64,000 nt of DNA, taken from NCBI GenBank assembly GCA_033182465.1, contig CP137320.1:310001-374000 (forward strand), in the 5' to 3' direction. Made by a program: the position numbers and the translations under genes. Source of the stretch: Sanghuangporus weigelae. Lineage: Eukaryota; Basidiomycota; Agaricomycetes; Hymenochaetales; Hymenochaetaceae. Of the stretch, positions 34,149 to 49,240 are shown one piece after another. The stretch's first letter is position 1. Every line of letters begins with the position of its first letter. The notes under the pieces were generated by a model. That model was not told the DNA's origin. It saw only the letters and a list, made by a program, of their open reading frames with translations, and ran no database searches.

Positions 34149-37100
34149 TGCGAAGTTGGATCCGAGCAGCAGAAGTGCTTCTTGTCCAATAACTGCCTGA
34201 CGAATCTTGCTCCGGATAGAGACACACGGGAGGACTTTGAGCTCCTAACTTCCTCTTTATGTCCGTCGCCGAAAAGCGCAGGCAGTCACGTATTTAGCGG
34301 CAGTTTGAGCAGGATTTTGTGAGTTTCAGTTTTCGTTGAAGACCAGATTGGATGCGCGGTAACAAAGACGTGAGAGAGGTGCGGAGACTGATCACCGAAC
34401 ACGGGAAGTTCATTCAGCATACATCCATCGCGCAATGCACAGAATGGAACAACTTACAAGTAGCAAGAAACAAACGGGGATAAGGCGAGTGTATGTCGCG
34501 TCTTCGGGAAACGCAACGCGCCAGTCCAACGGAATGAAGAAGAGATGTGCACCGCGACACTATATTCACGACCGGTGATTGTCGCCGCCGTCGCTGAGAT
34601 ACGGAACGGATTCGAGAAGAAAGCGATAAGAATGGCGAAAAGATGTCGACAACGTTGAGCGCGATGGTGAGGAGGTGACTTTGAGAGGATGAGGACCAGC
34701 GGGCACGGCTACTTCTTGCCTTATGGTGATGAGACGCTTAATTTTAAATACATATAATATATATAACTCAGCTGTGACTTCCTATCTGGGATAGCGCAAA
34801 TTGTTCTCTCGGCCCGACAGCCGAAGCCGGATGTCCACATTTGCCCATCCATCGCCGGAAGCCGGCTGCCTCCCCTTCTGGTTGAATAGAAATTCCCTCG
34901 TCGATCAAACACACCTTGACTGCGCACAACCCGTGCAGCTTTGCAGTGCTGAACTCAACATTTAATCTTCCAGCTTGTATCAGATGCATGTTCCGATACT
35001 AGATTTTACGCATTTTGTCGCCGTGTGCACACATGGCGATACGACGCTGCACTGTCGCATTACTGCTGTTATAGAGAAGAATGAAGAAGTATGGAAGATC
35101 AGGCCGTTCTAGACTCGTCTAATGAACAATCTTTGATTGCCTCTGTGCACCATCGACATCTTTATTCAGATGGAATTCTGATCAATATTGGTCACCGACC
35201 GCCAGCGGCTTCCTTTTGCTTTCATTTCTTTGATCACGGTGAGTTGCTTCAATCTTACCTTGACTTCATTTCTCCGCCTCGAATCTTCATCTCTAGCACG
35301 TAAAGCGTAAGTCTTTCCCTTCTGATCCGTTCGCGTGAAAGACTTGGCACTATACTTCGGAATCTGAACGGCGGAGCCGAAAGAGTTCTGGCTAACGAAT
35401 GATGCAGGAAGACAAGTTTGATATGGATTTTCTGCGGGAGCTACTAATCCCCGATCCAAGGGCCACGTATGCAGTCTCAGGTGGAGGGTGGACGACCTCT
35501 GACGAACATGTTTGTCAGAGTCGAGTCACCAGGCATTTTTCAAAGTGTCACCCCGAGCGGGGGAATCATGCGAGTTGTGCTGCTTCTCTAGGTGTCAGGC
35601 CAATGTTCTTAGTTCCTTTCGAGAATATGTAAAAAAAGTTCAGTTCGCTTCTTGCATTAGGACTGTGTATCACTTCTCTCGACAATACCCGCAGCATTAC
35701 GATCAGGATCCGTTGGCTTCTTAGGTTTGGGTCGTTGGGCTTCTATCTGGCTATGTTATCCTAGTCTGGATTCGGGATAGCCAAATAGCCTTTCAGTCTT
35801 TGCGATGCATCAGCTGGCAGATCTTGGTGCAGTGTAACCGCCTGTTCTTAAACGATATCTGACCAAATTTGTATCAGTGTGGGCAAGTGGGGTTGCTTCC
35901 CGTGTTCTTCAGAGCGGGATTCTCAGGACTAGCTTCCAGACATTGAAAGCGCGACCTCGGCAACAAAGCATTCAAAGAAGCATCCGTCTACCGCAGGTTC
36001 ATTTGGTTCAGTTGAAGAATCATCCTTCAACGTAATCACCCATGTAAGGTCTGATTTAAAACCTGGACGGACATTATCGCAACGAAATCCGCGCATCGTC
36101 TTGATTTCACTAGAGGCCATTGCTCCACTACACCCTTCGAAGCATTATACCGTTTTCTCCTCCATCTAAGACGTTGATCCACGTTCTAGATCATGACTCG
36201 AAGGTTATCGGGAGAACTCCTCCAAAAGAACTCCGAATAACTCGAAAGAAGCCCCGTCTCAATTCAGATCGATGTTTGTAGTTGGATATTCGCGTGATAC
36301 CACGTAGCACCATGGTTCCCTTCTGCGGAAATCTCGCAATGATGAAATGAACGAAAGTAACGGGTAGCAAGTTTCGGTGAGCCATGTACCGAGCCGGAAT
36401 GTTGATCAGTACGCACGCGTCAGAGCGAGTGAAATGAAAGTTGTGTGCTATCAATTAATTTTCGAAAACGTTCATTCTTCGCAACTCGAAACCCATGATC
36501 TCCTAAACGAGCAGACGGAAGCGTCGAGAACCCGAGCGGAAGCTTATCGCGTCCCATGGTATTCATGGCCAAGAATTTGGCCTTCGTCCTCGAGTTCTGA
36601 GAGGTTCCGAGCTGCTCTGAATAGTCTGATCCTATCTGCCTGACCATCGATAGAAGATCGGTCTATCGGAATTACTACCTGCCAGCGGCTCGTAGGCAAA
36701 CCTACGAAAGCAATTGAAATAACGGCTTGCATACTGGAGGGCTGGACGGGATCCCAGTTTTTGGATCTGTCGAAAAAAAGGCATAGGACGGACTTTGGTG
36801 CTGAACTCAAGATCTCCCATCGGCCCCGTCCGTGCTTTCGGCTTATCTAGTCGCGACTACCAATTAGAACAGTATTCAGAATTTGCGAATTCGGACTAGG
36901 TGCCTTTTCTGATGAACGAAAAGGAATTATTGCACCTTTTTAACCCTGCGGTTTCCGTATCATATGAGAGCCGGAATTTCACCTGCTTTCACACTAGCGG
37001 ACTCCGTCATGAGAAGTCACCTTAAGCTTTATAAACGGTCATCTCCAATATTCCAAACATACTTCAGAGTCTTCCATTTTGGACATACCAATAAGACAAG

Positions 37101-37476
37101 ATGTCTGTTGATACGACAATACAAACATAGCATAGAGAAACGGTTGTGAAGCAACAAGTTACAAAGCAGAGCAAAGCGATGAAACACAGCGATTAGCAAT
37201 AACGAGAGCGATATATGGACAAGCAAATGATAACCGAGAGGATTGGAGATTTGTTTGTTGTGAATAGGGAAACGCTGAAGGATAAGGAATGTGAGAATAG
37301 AATAGGGCGAAGTGAATAACGAGAGTGTGCTGGGAGATATCAAGTAGGCATACAGTTCCAGGATGTGTGATACTTCCCAGGATCGTGGACGCCTGGCCAA
37401 CTGTGTCCAGCACAGCAAGGTATGGCTTTGAAATATGTAGTCCGTTTCTGGTCTTCCATTTGAGGTTCTTCGTTCC
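34149..37476. other. 3.3-kb region without a convincing gene
   Basis: The first about 600 bp is probably the promoter and 5' UTR of the large protein to its left. Minus-strand frames at 35166-35459 (basic, no ATG), 35929-36120 (63 aa from an ATG, contains RGFRCDNVRPGF), 36191-36454 (no ATG) and 36544-36820 could be remnants of one broken minus-strand gene, but no motif links them. The 37029-37470 part is 3' flank of the DUF7918 gene. Confidence 0.4.
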
Positions 37477-39320
37477 TTAACGCTGAGCAGGCTGTGCTGA
37501 GCGATGTGCACTACTAGTGCTAGCATCTGACGGCGCAGGTGAAGCATATCCAAAGAAACGTGTGTCAATGATCGCGGAAGGACGGCCCGACGGAGTAAGG
37601 TATGGAACCGGAGGCGGCTGCATAGTACGGGACGCGGAACGTCCTGCATCAAATGCAAGTCTTGGCGTCGGCGTCGAGGAAGATGACGACGGTGCTGGAG
37701 AAGGCAGGACGTATGTGTTTGAAGCCCGTGGATGTTGCTGCATGTCGGCAGGACGAGACGCTACTTTGCTTTGAAGCGTGGTCTCATTTCTTCTGGCTAC
37801 TTCCGGCTCGACCGGCGCCTTCTGCTTCTGCTTCTGTTTCAAGAAAGACAGTCAGAATAACCATATAACCCGAGTAACTTGAGCTATACTCACTGACGGA
37901 CTTGAACGCAAATTAGTCGTCGATTTCCTTGGTCGATAATGCGTGGGCGGTTTGGGCTTGTTCCAGTCTGGACCATAACGTCTGGCCATCTCCGCCTCAA
38001 ATGGAACCTTATGCATTTCTAACAATTCTCCCTGCTTATCTGTTAGAGTATGAAACAACCAAAGAACTCCAGAAAAACTCACGATTCTGGCTACTCCATC
38101 GAAAGGAGCCCGTCCACTCTCCTTGGTCTTCTGGAAATTCGTTAGTAAACATCGATGAATAGTGTGAACGTCTACTCACAGACTCAGCCTGAGGTTGCGT
38201 GATCTGCTGCTCTCCAGCACCATTACTCTACAAGGACGTCTTCAGGGACGGAGCGAGGAGAAGAAATGAGGACACCCACTGAGGCAACGTCTTTCTGCGA
38301 GACTCGAGTTTTTCCAGAGCCCTCAGGTTTTTTTGCGGGCTCCTTGCCTTTTCGTGATTTGCGGACTTTGCGGTGGATCGAATCGTTGGGAATATTCTTG
38401 ACAGCTTCTGGATCGTCCCAGTTGGTAGGTGGACGACCATAGCGCCTCATCATTTCCGCTTCGAATTCGGGCTTATACATCTGCTTTATCTGCCACTGGA
38501 AGCCATTATGTAAAATGGGACTTGACGTGAATAAAGTGAACCTACAGCATGCTCCGCCCCTTCGGGAGTTGAATAGACTTGCTTGGGTTCGAATTCCTGG
38601 ACCCTCAATGACGAGGCGGGCCACTCTTCTCCGTGCTGACTTCCGTAGTCGCGGCTATTCCAGACGGTGATTGGCAACGGCGGTGTATTAGGACGCAACT
38701 TCGATATACTATTTGCTTCCATCCACTCCTTGCTCCGATAATTGAACGTGAACGTGACGATGGTCGGACCCGGTTTACCGCTGACACCTGATACAGAATA
38801 GGTCGCTTCATGCTGAAGAGGAACGGTCATTGTTTCGTGTCCTGGAATCTGCCGGTACGAAAGTCCTTGGCTGGCGAGCATCCGATCGCGGTTGGCGATT
38901 ACTGCCCGAGCATCGTCAGGAGCCCTCACTTGACCGCTCTCGACCAGCGTAATTACAAGCTTAATCGTCCCGTATTCGCGAGTGAAAGTAAACGGGTCTT
39001 CGCTTGTGGGCCCTTTTCTAAAGCCGCCACGATACGTTTGACCTGTTCCATGAAGAAACCGACCGGCTGACTTGACGCCGTCAACAATGATGTAGCCGGC
39101 AGTGAAGAGCTTGCTTCCATTATCCCTCCAATGGACCGAAAAGGGCTGCTCGAAGCTCAGTGTCTGCCATCAATGTATACGGAAGCCATTTGCTTACGAT
39201 TTTGGAGGTCGAACCGACGATGCACGAGACCTCATTTCCGTTCACTTGAGTCATATATTCACTGACATACGTGTTGTTTTCGAGTTGAAGCCACGCTTCA
39301 AACTGGCCGTGCCGAAGCAT
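37477..39320 (-). CDS. DUF7918 family protein
   Basis: This is a fungal (mainly basidiomycete) family of unknown function. The ATG at 39320 begins MLRHGQFEAWLQLENNTYVSE, the usual opening of the family, followed by NGNEVSCIVGSTSKI. The next exon has TAGYIIVDGVKSAGRFLHG (about 39090) and the domain end TREYGTIKLVI, then QVRAPDDARAVIANRDRM. Downstream are TFTFNYRSKEWMEANS and two similar short motifs: YKPEFEAEMMRRYGRPP (about 38460) and HKVPFEAEMARRYGPDW (about 38010), each followed by a Lys/Arg-rich tail. The last exon is a Ser/Pro-rich disordered C-terminus ending at 37477. Four or more introns. Divergent from AFG2 with 863 bp between starts. Confidence 0.8.
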
Positions 39321-40183
39321 AGTTATGTGCTCGAGCTAATAATTTGTGAGGATGAGTTTAATGAGTTTAGTTAGTTGAGAATTTAGAAAACGATAGCGAA
39401 GAGCAGAGCAGAGCAAAGCGATAGCAAGACAGCAATACGACAGCGAGAGAATAAAAAAGAAAAATGGAGGTGGTCTAAGCCAGTGTTTCAGAGTGAGGTG
39501 GCATGCATAAGTGGCCGGTGATGTGGTTTGTCTACATCCACCACGAAAAAAATACAACGGTATTCAGGCCACCATGGTCGTGGTTTAGGAAGCGTCGATC
39601 CACCGAAGAACGAGCCCGTGACCTTCCTCGGACAACGCCGATCCTCATCGCATCGATAACGTTCACGGTTCAGGTCCCACATTGGTGGGGTGGGTTCATC
39701 GACTCATTGAATATTTAAAGGCGGTTTTGAAACATCGCATATTCGGCGGACAGTGCTGTGGGCAGAGGATACGATCTAACTCTCTCAAAACAATTATACG
39801 CGACGCCACCAAATCGAATCAGTAGAATGAATCTCTCAATTATATCGGCTAACAAGGAATATCCGAATGGTGCCCACGCAATATTAATGAGATACAGAAC
39901 AAAAGGAGACCGAATACCACCAATCAAATATTTTCCGACAAGCGAATAGCGAAAGGCAGAATAACTCCTTTGAAGAGCTACTAGGTTTGCGAGAGTAGTA
40001 GTGCAACGGCTCTCCATTGAATCGGATCGCACTTGTTCCGCAGAGCTCGCGGTCGTTGTTGGCTAAGAGGCTCAAGGCTGACGGAAATAAAGCAACGCGT
40101 AGTAGAGCGAGACGCGCACGTGCCGGCCCTAAATCTGCATTGAATCACCTTCGTCTTCTTCGGTAAGGAGCTTTATACTCCCG
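39321..40183. promoter_or_regulatory. divergent intergenic region, DUF7918 gene / AFG2
   Basis: This is 863 bp with starts facing outward. A purine-rich AGCAGAGCAAAGCGAT stretch at 39402-39450 resembles one at 37166-37215, on the other side of the DUF7918 gene. No gene was seen; frames at 39715-40075 have no motif. Confidence 0.45.
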
Positions 40184-43209
<3,026 letters not shown>

Positions 43210-43719
43210 AGGCAGGTGTGCGTATACAACACGCTCATTTAAGCCAGTGAACGCTGACTGAAAACTTCCGGCGGACTTCCACGGAAGCATCTGATGTCAC
43301 GAGAGTATGTACATTTATTTAACACACTGATCAATCAGAATATTAATGATGCATGGAACAATTAATAAATCGGAGACAGTGACTCTATAGTTTGTGCCCT
43401 AAGAAATACAGTCCCGATGGCAACGTCCTTGGAAGAAACGTCAGGCAGTGAGATCAAGCGTCTTTTCATCCAACATTCAACTTCAATTCCGTTCTTACAT
43501 TTCCGCATAATATCTTCAAGACGATTTAAGTCACCAAAGTTAGGATTGGATCCTTCACTCTCTGACCGCGTGATATCGATCCGATTGATGCAGGCTGACC
43601 ATCGCGAAAGTGTTATGATATCATTATTTTAGTCCCGGCTGGGCTGTCTCTTCACACACACACTACATAGTATTTTCACAACCAGCTCCCTATTTTTCAA
43701 CTCCTCAGAATATTATAAC
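43210..43719. other. intergenic, AFG2 3' flank and cryptochrome promoter
   Basis: This is 510 bp. A plus-strand frame at 43417-43632 (71 aa) has no motif. A T/A-rich stretch lies directly before the cryptochrome start. No RNA gene was seen. Confidence 0.5.
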
Positions 43720-45427
43720 ATGGCAAAGGCTCAGCGATTTCTGATCTACGTCCTTCGACACGACCTGCGCCTCGCCGACAATCCTGTGTTCACTGCAGCA
43801 GCCAAATCTCTCGACCAGTTTACCCATCTTATCCCTCTCTTCGTATTGAATCCCATTCAGTATGAACTATCTGGGTTCTTGAGACCATCTGAGCAGTCTC
43901 TTTTTCCAGAAGCTCGTTCCCGCATCGGTCATTTCTGGCGATGTGGACCGCATAGGACCAAGTTCCTCGCCGAATCGTTGTTTGATCTCAAGGAGTCCCT
44001 TCAAGAAGCCGGAAGTGATCTTGTTATACGAACGGGAGAGACGCATAGTGTCGTCAGAAGCATAATCTACGCCCTGAATCGGGAAGTTAAAGCCGTCTGG
44101 GTGACGAGAGATTTCGCTACGGAGGAGCTAGACGAAGAAAGGAGGATTCGCAAATCACTGCCATCAAATGTCTCGTTCAAAGTTTTCGATGATGAATCCA
44201 CCCTGATTTTCCGGTAAAGTGCTTTTCTACAAGCATATGTAGCTCTTACTGAACTTTCACAGGAAGGATGTGCCATATCCGATATCTGAGCTTCCAGACG
44301 TTTTTACAAGTTTTAAGAAATCAGTTGAGCCGTTACGTGCCAACGCTCGAGAACCTATAGAAAGCATCCCTTCAATCCCTCCTCTTCCCATTGGAATACC
44401 TCCTCAGGCAGACCCATTCTCGATTCCAGAGGCGCTGGATGACTTCATCAAGGCCCTTCAAAAACCCTTACTCGAGAAACCTGACGTCCCGTTGATAAGT
44501 TTCCCTGAAGGGACAACATCTGCTCATCCATTCGTCGGAGGATCGATAGCAGCCCATGAGAGGATTTCGCATTTACTGTCATCTGGAGCGGCTTCACGAT
44601 ACAAGGAAACGCGAAACGGGCTTCTTGGTGAGGACTTTTCGACGAAACTCAGCGCATATCTCGCGCATGGATGCATTTCCGCAGCTCAGATCCATTCTGC
44701 ACTGAAGAAATGGGAAGATGAGAACAACGATGGTAGGGAGAATAAGGGAACCACGGCCATTCGATTCGAGCTGCTTTGGAGAGACTACATGCGCTTTTGC
44801 TTAGAAAAGTACGGCGCGGATTTCTTCCAGTTATACGGTTTCGGTCGAAAGGGCCGCAGGATGGGCGGTGAAGAATGGAGGATGCCTTCTTCCGCTGATC
44901 CAGGTGCACAAGACGCATTTAAGCGCTGGCTCACAGGCCGTACAAGCACTGGACTCATCGACGCCGCACAGCGTGAGCTTCTCCTTACAGGATACATGTC
45001 CAACCGTGCTCGACAGAACACAGCATCGTTCCTCGCTGCGCGTCTGCACATCGACTGGCGTCTAGGTGCAGAATGGTTTGAAAGCATGCTCATAGACTAC
45101 GACTGTGCCAGCAACTGGGGAAACTGGGCATACGTCGCAGGTGTAGGAAACGATCCTCGCGAGAACAGGATGTTCAACCCTGTAAAGCAGGCGAACGATT
45201 ATGATCCTGAGGGAGAGTATATCCGCGCCTGGGCGGAGGAAGCTCGCGGGGTTGAGGACGTTGATTGTGTTTGGCAGTTGTGGAAACTTCATGGAGAGGA
45301 GAGGAAGAAGCGGGGTATTGAGGATCCACTAGTCAAGATTGAGTGGAGCACAAAGAAGGGAGCCAAGGGCCATGGGAGGGACAAGAATGTGCATCGGTCA
45401 GGAGGAGGTCGCGGACCAAAAAGATAA
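43720..45427 (+). CDS. DASH-type cryptochrome/photolyase
   Basis: Two exons (43720-44213 and 44263-45427) sum to 1659 nt and give 552 aa. The N-terminal photolyase alpha/beta domain starts AQRFLIYVLRHDLRLADNP. The FAD-binding helical domain has the DASH hallmark LIDAAQRELLLTGYMSNRAR, NTASFLAARLHIDWRLGAEW, then DYDCASNWGNWAYVAGVGND and NPVKQANDYDPEGEYIRAW. The C-terminal tail is basic and Gly-rich (HRSGGGRGPKR), typical of DASH proteins. In the family these flavoproteins repair cyclobutane dimers mainly in single-stranded DNA and may have photoreceptor roles. It converges on the AP endonuclease gene with a 131-bp gap between stops. Neither sequence proves joint regulation. Confidence 0.93.
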
Positions 45428-45558
45428 CAATAATTGTTTCGTAGTTCTGATGATTCCTGGTCTCCTCTGTAACTGTATCACTGTTATCCAATCCGAATAT
45501 CCAATGTAAACAACTCTAGAGATAGAGAGCAAGAGGCATCAATAGGCTGGACCAAGAA

Positions 45559-47060
45559 TCAAACAAGATCGCCAATCTCCAACACAATAGGACAATGGTC
45601 TGATGCTCCATAAATTTCACTGCGGATCTCGCACAGTTTCACGTTCTCTCGAAGTCGTTCGCTTATCACGACTGTAATGGAAAGCATGTTTTAACAACTG
45701 AAAAGGGACAAAGGAACCGTCCACTTACAGTGATCAAGCCTCCAGCCGATTCCCTTTGAGCGACAATCAAAACGATACCCAAAATACGTGTAATGCAGGT
45801 CCTCGGGATGGAAATCCCGCCAGATGTCTATAAACTTGCGTTTAGAACTTTTATCTTCTGCATCGTCTGTCTCTTCTATTGAAGGGTCGAGGATCCGAGC
45901 GAACGCTTTCGTCTCAGATTCCGTATAGCCTGCTGACTTGTTCCAGTTTTTCTTAGCATGAGTCAAGTCTATAACATTGAAAAAAATCAGAATATTGATT
46001 TTTAAGTATAGATTGACATGTCGTGCCTTTCTCAGTAGGTGCGACGTTCAAGTCGCCAGTCCAAATAACGGGCTTTTTCTCGTCAAGTTCCCGGATGTAC
46101 TTCGTGAAATGTCTGTTCCACTCCTCCTTCTCAGGTAGGGCCTGGAAGAAAAGTCTCAACGTTAGCGGATAACACTCTATCGTAGACAGCACCTTACTTT
46201 CAGACCTTGTCCCGCATTTGTCACGTACGTCGCAATCAAGTAGAACCTCTCGAACTCCAAAGTCAAGATTCTTCCCTTGACGGCATTCGCGTCCGGATGA
46301 CCTGGAAGGGTCCTCGTCACCGATGACGGTTCAAGTTTTGATAGCACTGCTGTGCCAGCTGTTAATAAACAACCGTAAGCATCTATTATCCGATACCTCG
46401 TTATAATCCTGGCGTACAATACCCTTTCTTGCTAGCAACTGACCAGTAGCGATAAGGGTATCTTTCATTTAGAACGGGAATTTGTGGCTCATCGTTCATC
46501 TATCAAACCGGTGAGTTTTCGATATAATACTCCAGACAAACCTGCATACTTACTTTTGTCTCATTCAGGACTAATAAATCGGCATCCTCAGTTTCAACAT
46601 AAAACTTGAATCCCTTTTAGAGCCTCATGATAAGCACAAGCTTGCTGTCTCTCGAGAGCTAAGCAAAAATGCGGACCTTCTTCATAGCAGCAGCAAGGCC
46701 CGATACGTTCCACGTCGCGATTCTCAGCGACCCAGGATGCTTCTTAGGGAACTCGATATGCACAGGCAAGACTTTATTATTCGGCTGCCCATTCGGCGAG
46801 AAGCCTTCGCGCGTTTCAGCTGTTTCGCCATTTGCTGACGCCTTCTTGGTTTTGTTGCTGGTCTTGCCCTTCTTCGCTGGTACCTGGGCATCCTCGTCGC
46901 CAGACTCGGATGACGAGGCTTTGCGTTTCGTTGATGAGGCTGTACGTTTTGGAGGCATGTTACAGGTCTGGGATGTCGAGAATCTCGATAGTCTATGTAG
47001 TTGCAGGTATTGCAGAGGGAGAACGAGGCGTGGTGAGCGACGGAAGCAAAGTGCGAGCAT
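45559..47060 (-). CDS. AP endonuclease, exonuclease III/APE1 family
   Basis: This enzyme cuts DNA at abasic sites in base-excision repair. The ATG at 47060 begins MLALCFRRSPRLVLPLQY, an Arg-rich, acid-free stretch ending RFSTSQT that looks like a mitochondrial presequence. A second in-frame ATG at 46958 begins MPPKRTASSTKRKASS, a nuclear-like N-terminus. The catalytic core is complete across about seven exons: IATWNVSGL (Asn), LLVLNETKM (Glu), TGDLNVAP (Asp/Asn), WRLDHFVIS-type (Asp) and GASDHCPIVLEI (Asp-His), stop at 45559. All metal and catalytic residues of the family are visible. A Lys/Ser-rich linker precedes the core. It is convergent with the cryptochrome gene. Confidence 0.92.
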
Positions 47061-47355
47061 TGGGCGTTCGCGTCACGCGGAAATTGAGCGCGTCGCGTAA
47101 CTCGCGCGTCTGAGGCGGAGTCTTAACTCAAACTTTATTTTTCAAGGCAAAACAAATTCCTCACGGACATTGCACATGAAGAATATGCCTCAATTCAATG
47201 TTGATATTTGGGCAAATTTCAACAGAGGCGCAGCAGATAACAATAACATTACAATACTCTAGTGACTCCATAAAATTTCTATATCGAGAGAGAAGCTGGG
47301 CTTTGTCTAATCTAATCATGCGAACTTCGAAACGGCAACAGGCAATAATGCAGTG

Positions 47356-49109
47356 TCAAGTGAGCAAACCGTACATCTCCTTCACTTTTCGAACTGTGGC
47401 TGGGTCACCAGTGTTCTATTGATAGGCGCATATAGCCAATGTCCGTCCTCCAGGTGTAAAGATACATAGGACTGACCTTCATTATCTCGTCGCTAATCTT
47501 AATGCATGGTTGTCCATTCACATCCGCAAGCTTGATAACCATATTAAGCGCCTTGCTCCTTACCTTGCCTCCCGAAGATACAGAGTGGAAGTCGTTCGTC
47601 AAGAACGTGCCGATTCCAAACGAACCTTGGAAGAAGCAGTTAAGTTAGCACAGCATCTGAAATCGAAGAAGTTTCGGGTAGTACATGGGAAGCCAACTTC
47701 ATCGCATTGAGCCTTTATCTTGAGCGCTTTCTCGTCTGTTAGTGCATCGGAGAAGATAATTGATTTGGTACGGTGGTCGATCCCCATGCTTTGGTATATC
47801 TCTCTTGCACGAGGCGCATAAATTAGCGGATCACCGGAGTCTTGACGCAAGCCGGTCCAGCGAAGCGCTCGATCTCTGTCTTTCGTGAAGTCCTGGAAAT
47901 AATGCCTCAGAATAAAGTTTAGAGCCACATACGCCAGTGTGAGAACCTTATAGAAGACCTCAGTTGAGAATGTATCAGTAAGAGCGATCAATGGACCATG
48001 GGGATATATTTTCTCCCAGCAGTCGAGCGCTCGGCCATTGGCGTTCTCATATCCGCGAAGCGAGGCTATCTATCCCGGGGTTTAGATGCAGCATCTTTCA
48101 ATTGCTATTCCTCTTACACCCATGAACCATTCACTGACTGACAATCAGACCCTCGGCAAGGTTTGATAGATTCAGAGCTACTCACTGTGCGATTGTGCCC
48201 ATAGGCTTGATCCCATATTTCCGCGCCAAATATACCTATCATTCGCTGCGTCAAATGTAGTGAAGCTACGGTAAGCGCAAGAAGTACGTTGCTTGTCCCT
48301 GCGACCTTCCCTTTATCCGGGAAATCCTTCGATGCTTTAATGAGGGTTGCGACGACCAAGTCTTGTATGTAATAAGAGCGTCGTCGACGTGTGCCGAATT
48401 CGCTGAACTGGATATCTGCTTGAAGAAGCCTCTTCGCCTTATCATAGGCAATCTCTAGTATCGACATGAACTTCATATGAACGAGTTTGACCTATGTGAA
48501 GGAAGACAACGCACTTTCTTGTCCCTCATAAGTCCAATCCGTGTCCGCTGTGCGGAAATAAATCTCGCTTAAACATGCCATGAGAGGAACCTCCCAAAGT
48601 ATCGTTTCTACCCAGGGACCAACTGCACTGATCTCTAACCGTCCCCTTTCTGGGTCATCTTTCAGCGCATTGAACTCAACACGGACTTGCTCGGGCTTGA
48701 ATCGGAAGTTGGCAAGATAGTCCAGATAAGTCTCGCCAAAGAACGGACAAATTTCTTTGAGCCAGGCAATCTCCTCAGGTGTCGCGGTGAGTTCATTAAA
48801 ATCTGAAGAGGACATCTTGAGATAAGCAGCAGGATTCACCAATGACTCACGAGGTAAAGTCTCGATATATCTCTCATAACACTCCCGGGTGAAATACACG
48901 TCTGCATCTCGATGCGTGAAGCGATATGTCGTCTGTACATCTGGAAAGTGACGAAGCACGGCTTGCTGCATGGTAAACTAGAACGCATATACTCAGCGGA
49001 CCGCAGGAGAAGATAGGAAGATGCGACTCGCTTTGTACAAGTCAGTGTCTAGCAGTGATCGAGGCATGGCAAAACGCCTTTCAGAATCATCCACTGGTTG
49101 CTTCGCCAT
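47356..49109 (-). CDS. NPT1: nicotinate phosphoribosyltransferase
   Basis: This enzyme joins nicotinate and PRPP to make nicotinate mononucleotide, the entry step of NAD salvage (Preiss-Handler pathway). The start was placed at the ATG at 49109 (MAKQPVDDSERRFAMPRS), because exon 1 (49032-49109, 78 nt) supplies SLLDTDLYK. This joins through a 54-nt intron with a GC donor (GCGAGT) to FTMQQAVLRHFPDVQTTYRF. Further blocks are THRDADVYFTRECYERYI, CPFFGETYLDYLANFRF, GPWVETILWEVPLMACLSE, FSEFGTRRRRSYY, and DSGDPLIYAPRAREIYQSMG. The last exons give NGQPCIKISDEIMK and NTGDPATVRKVKEMYGLL. This matches the family from end to end. A tRNA-Phe gene lies about 130 bp upstream on the other strand. Confidence 0.93.
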
Positions 49110-49240
49110 TGCAGGGACTTTGAGCTAGTCACGGTCGTGCGACAGCAAGTTTCGAGAAAGAGTCCTAGAATGACGCGACAAGTAATCCAGAGAAGCGATG
49201 AGATTGACGTCTAGAATCCTGAAATCACCCACCTTTGGAT

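Noticed and set aside
37029-37658. Long minus-strand frame of 209 aa
   Set aside because: It has no ATG-supported motif and overlaps the real last exon of the DUF7918 gene in another frame; the hydrophobic content comes from A/T-rich 3' flank.
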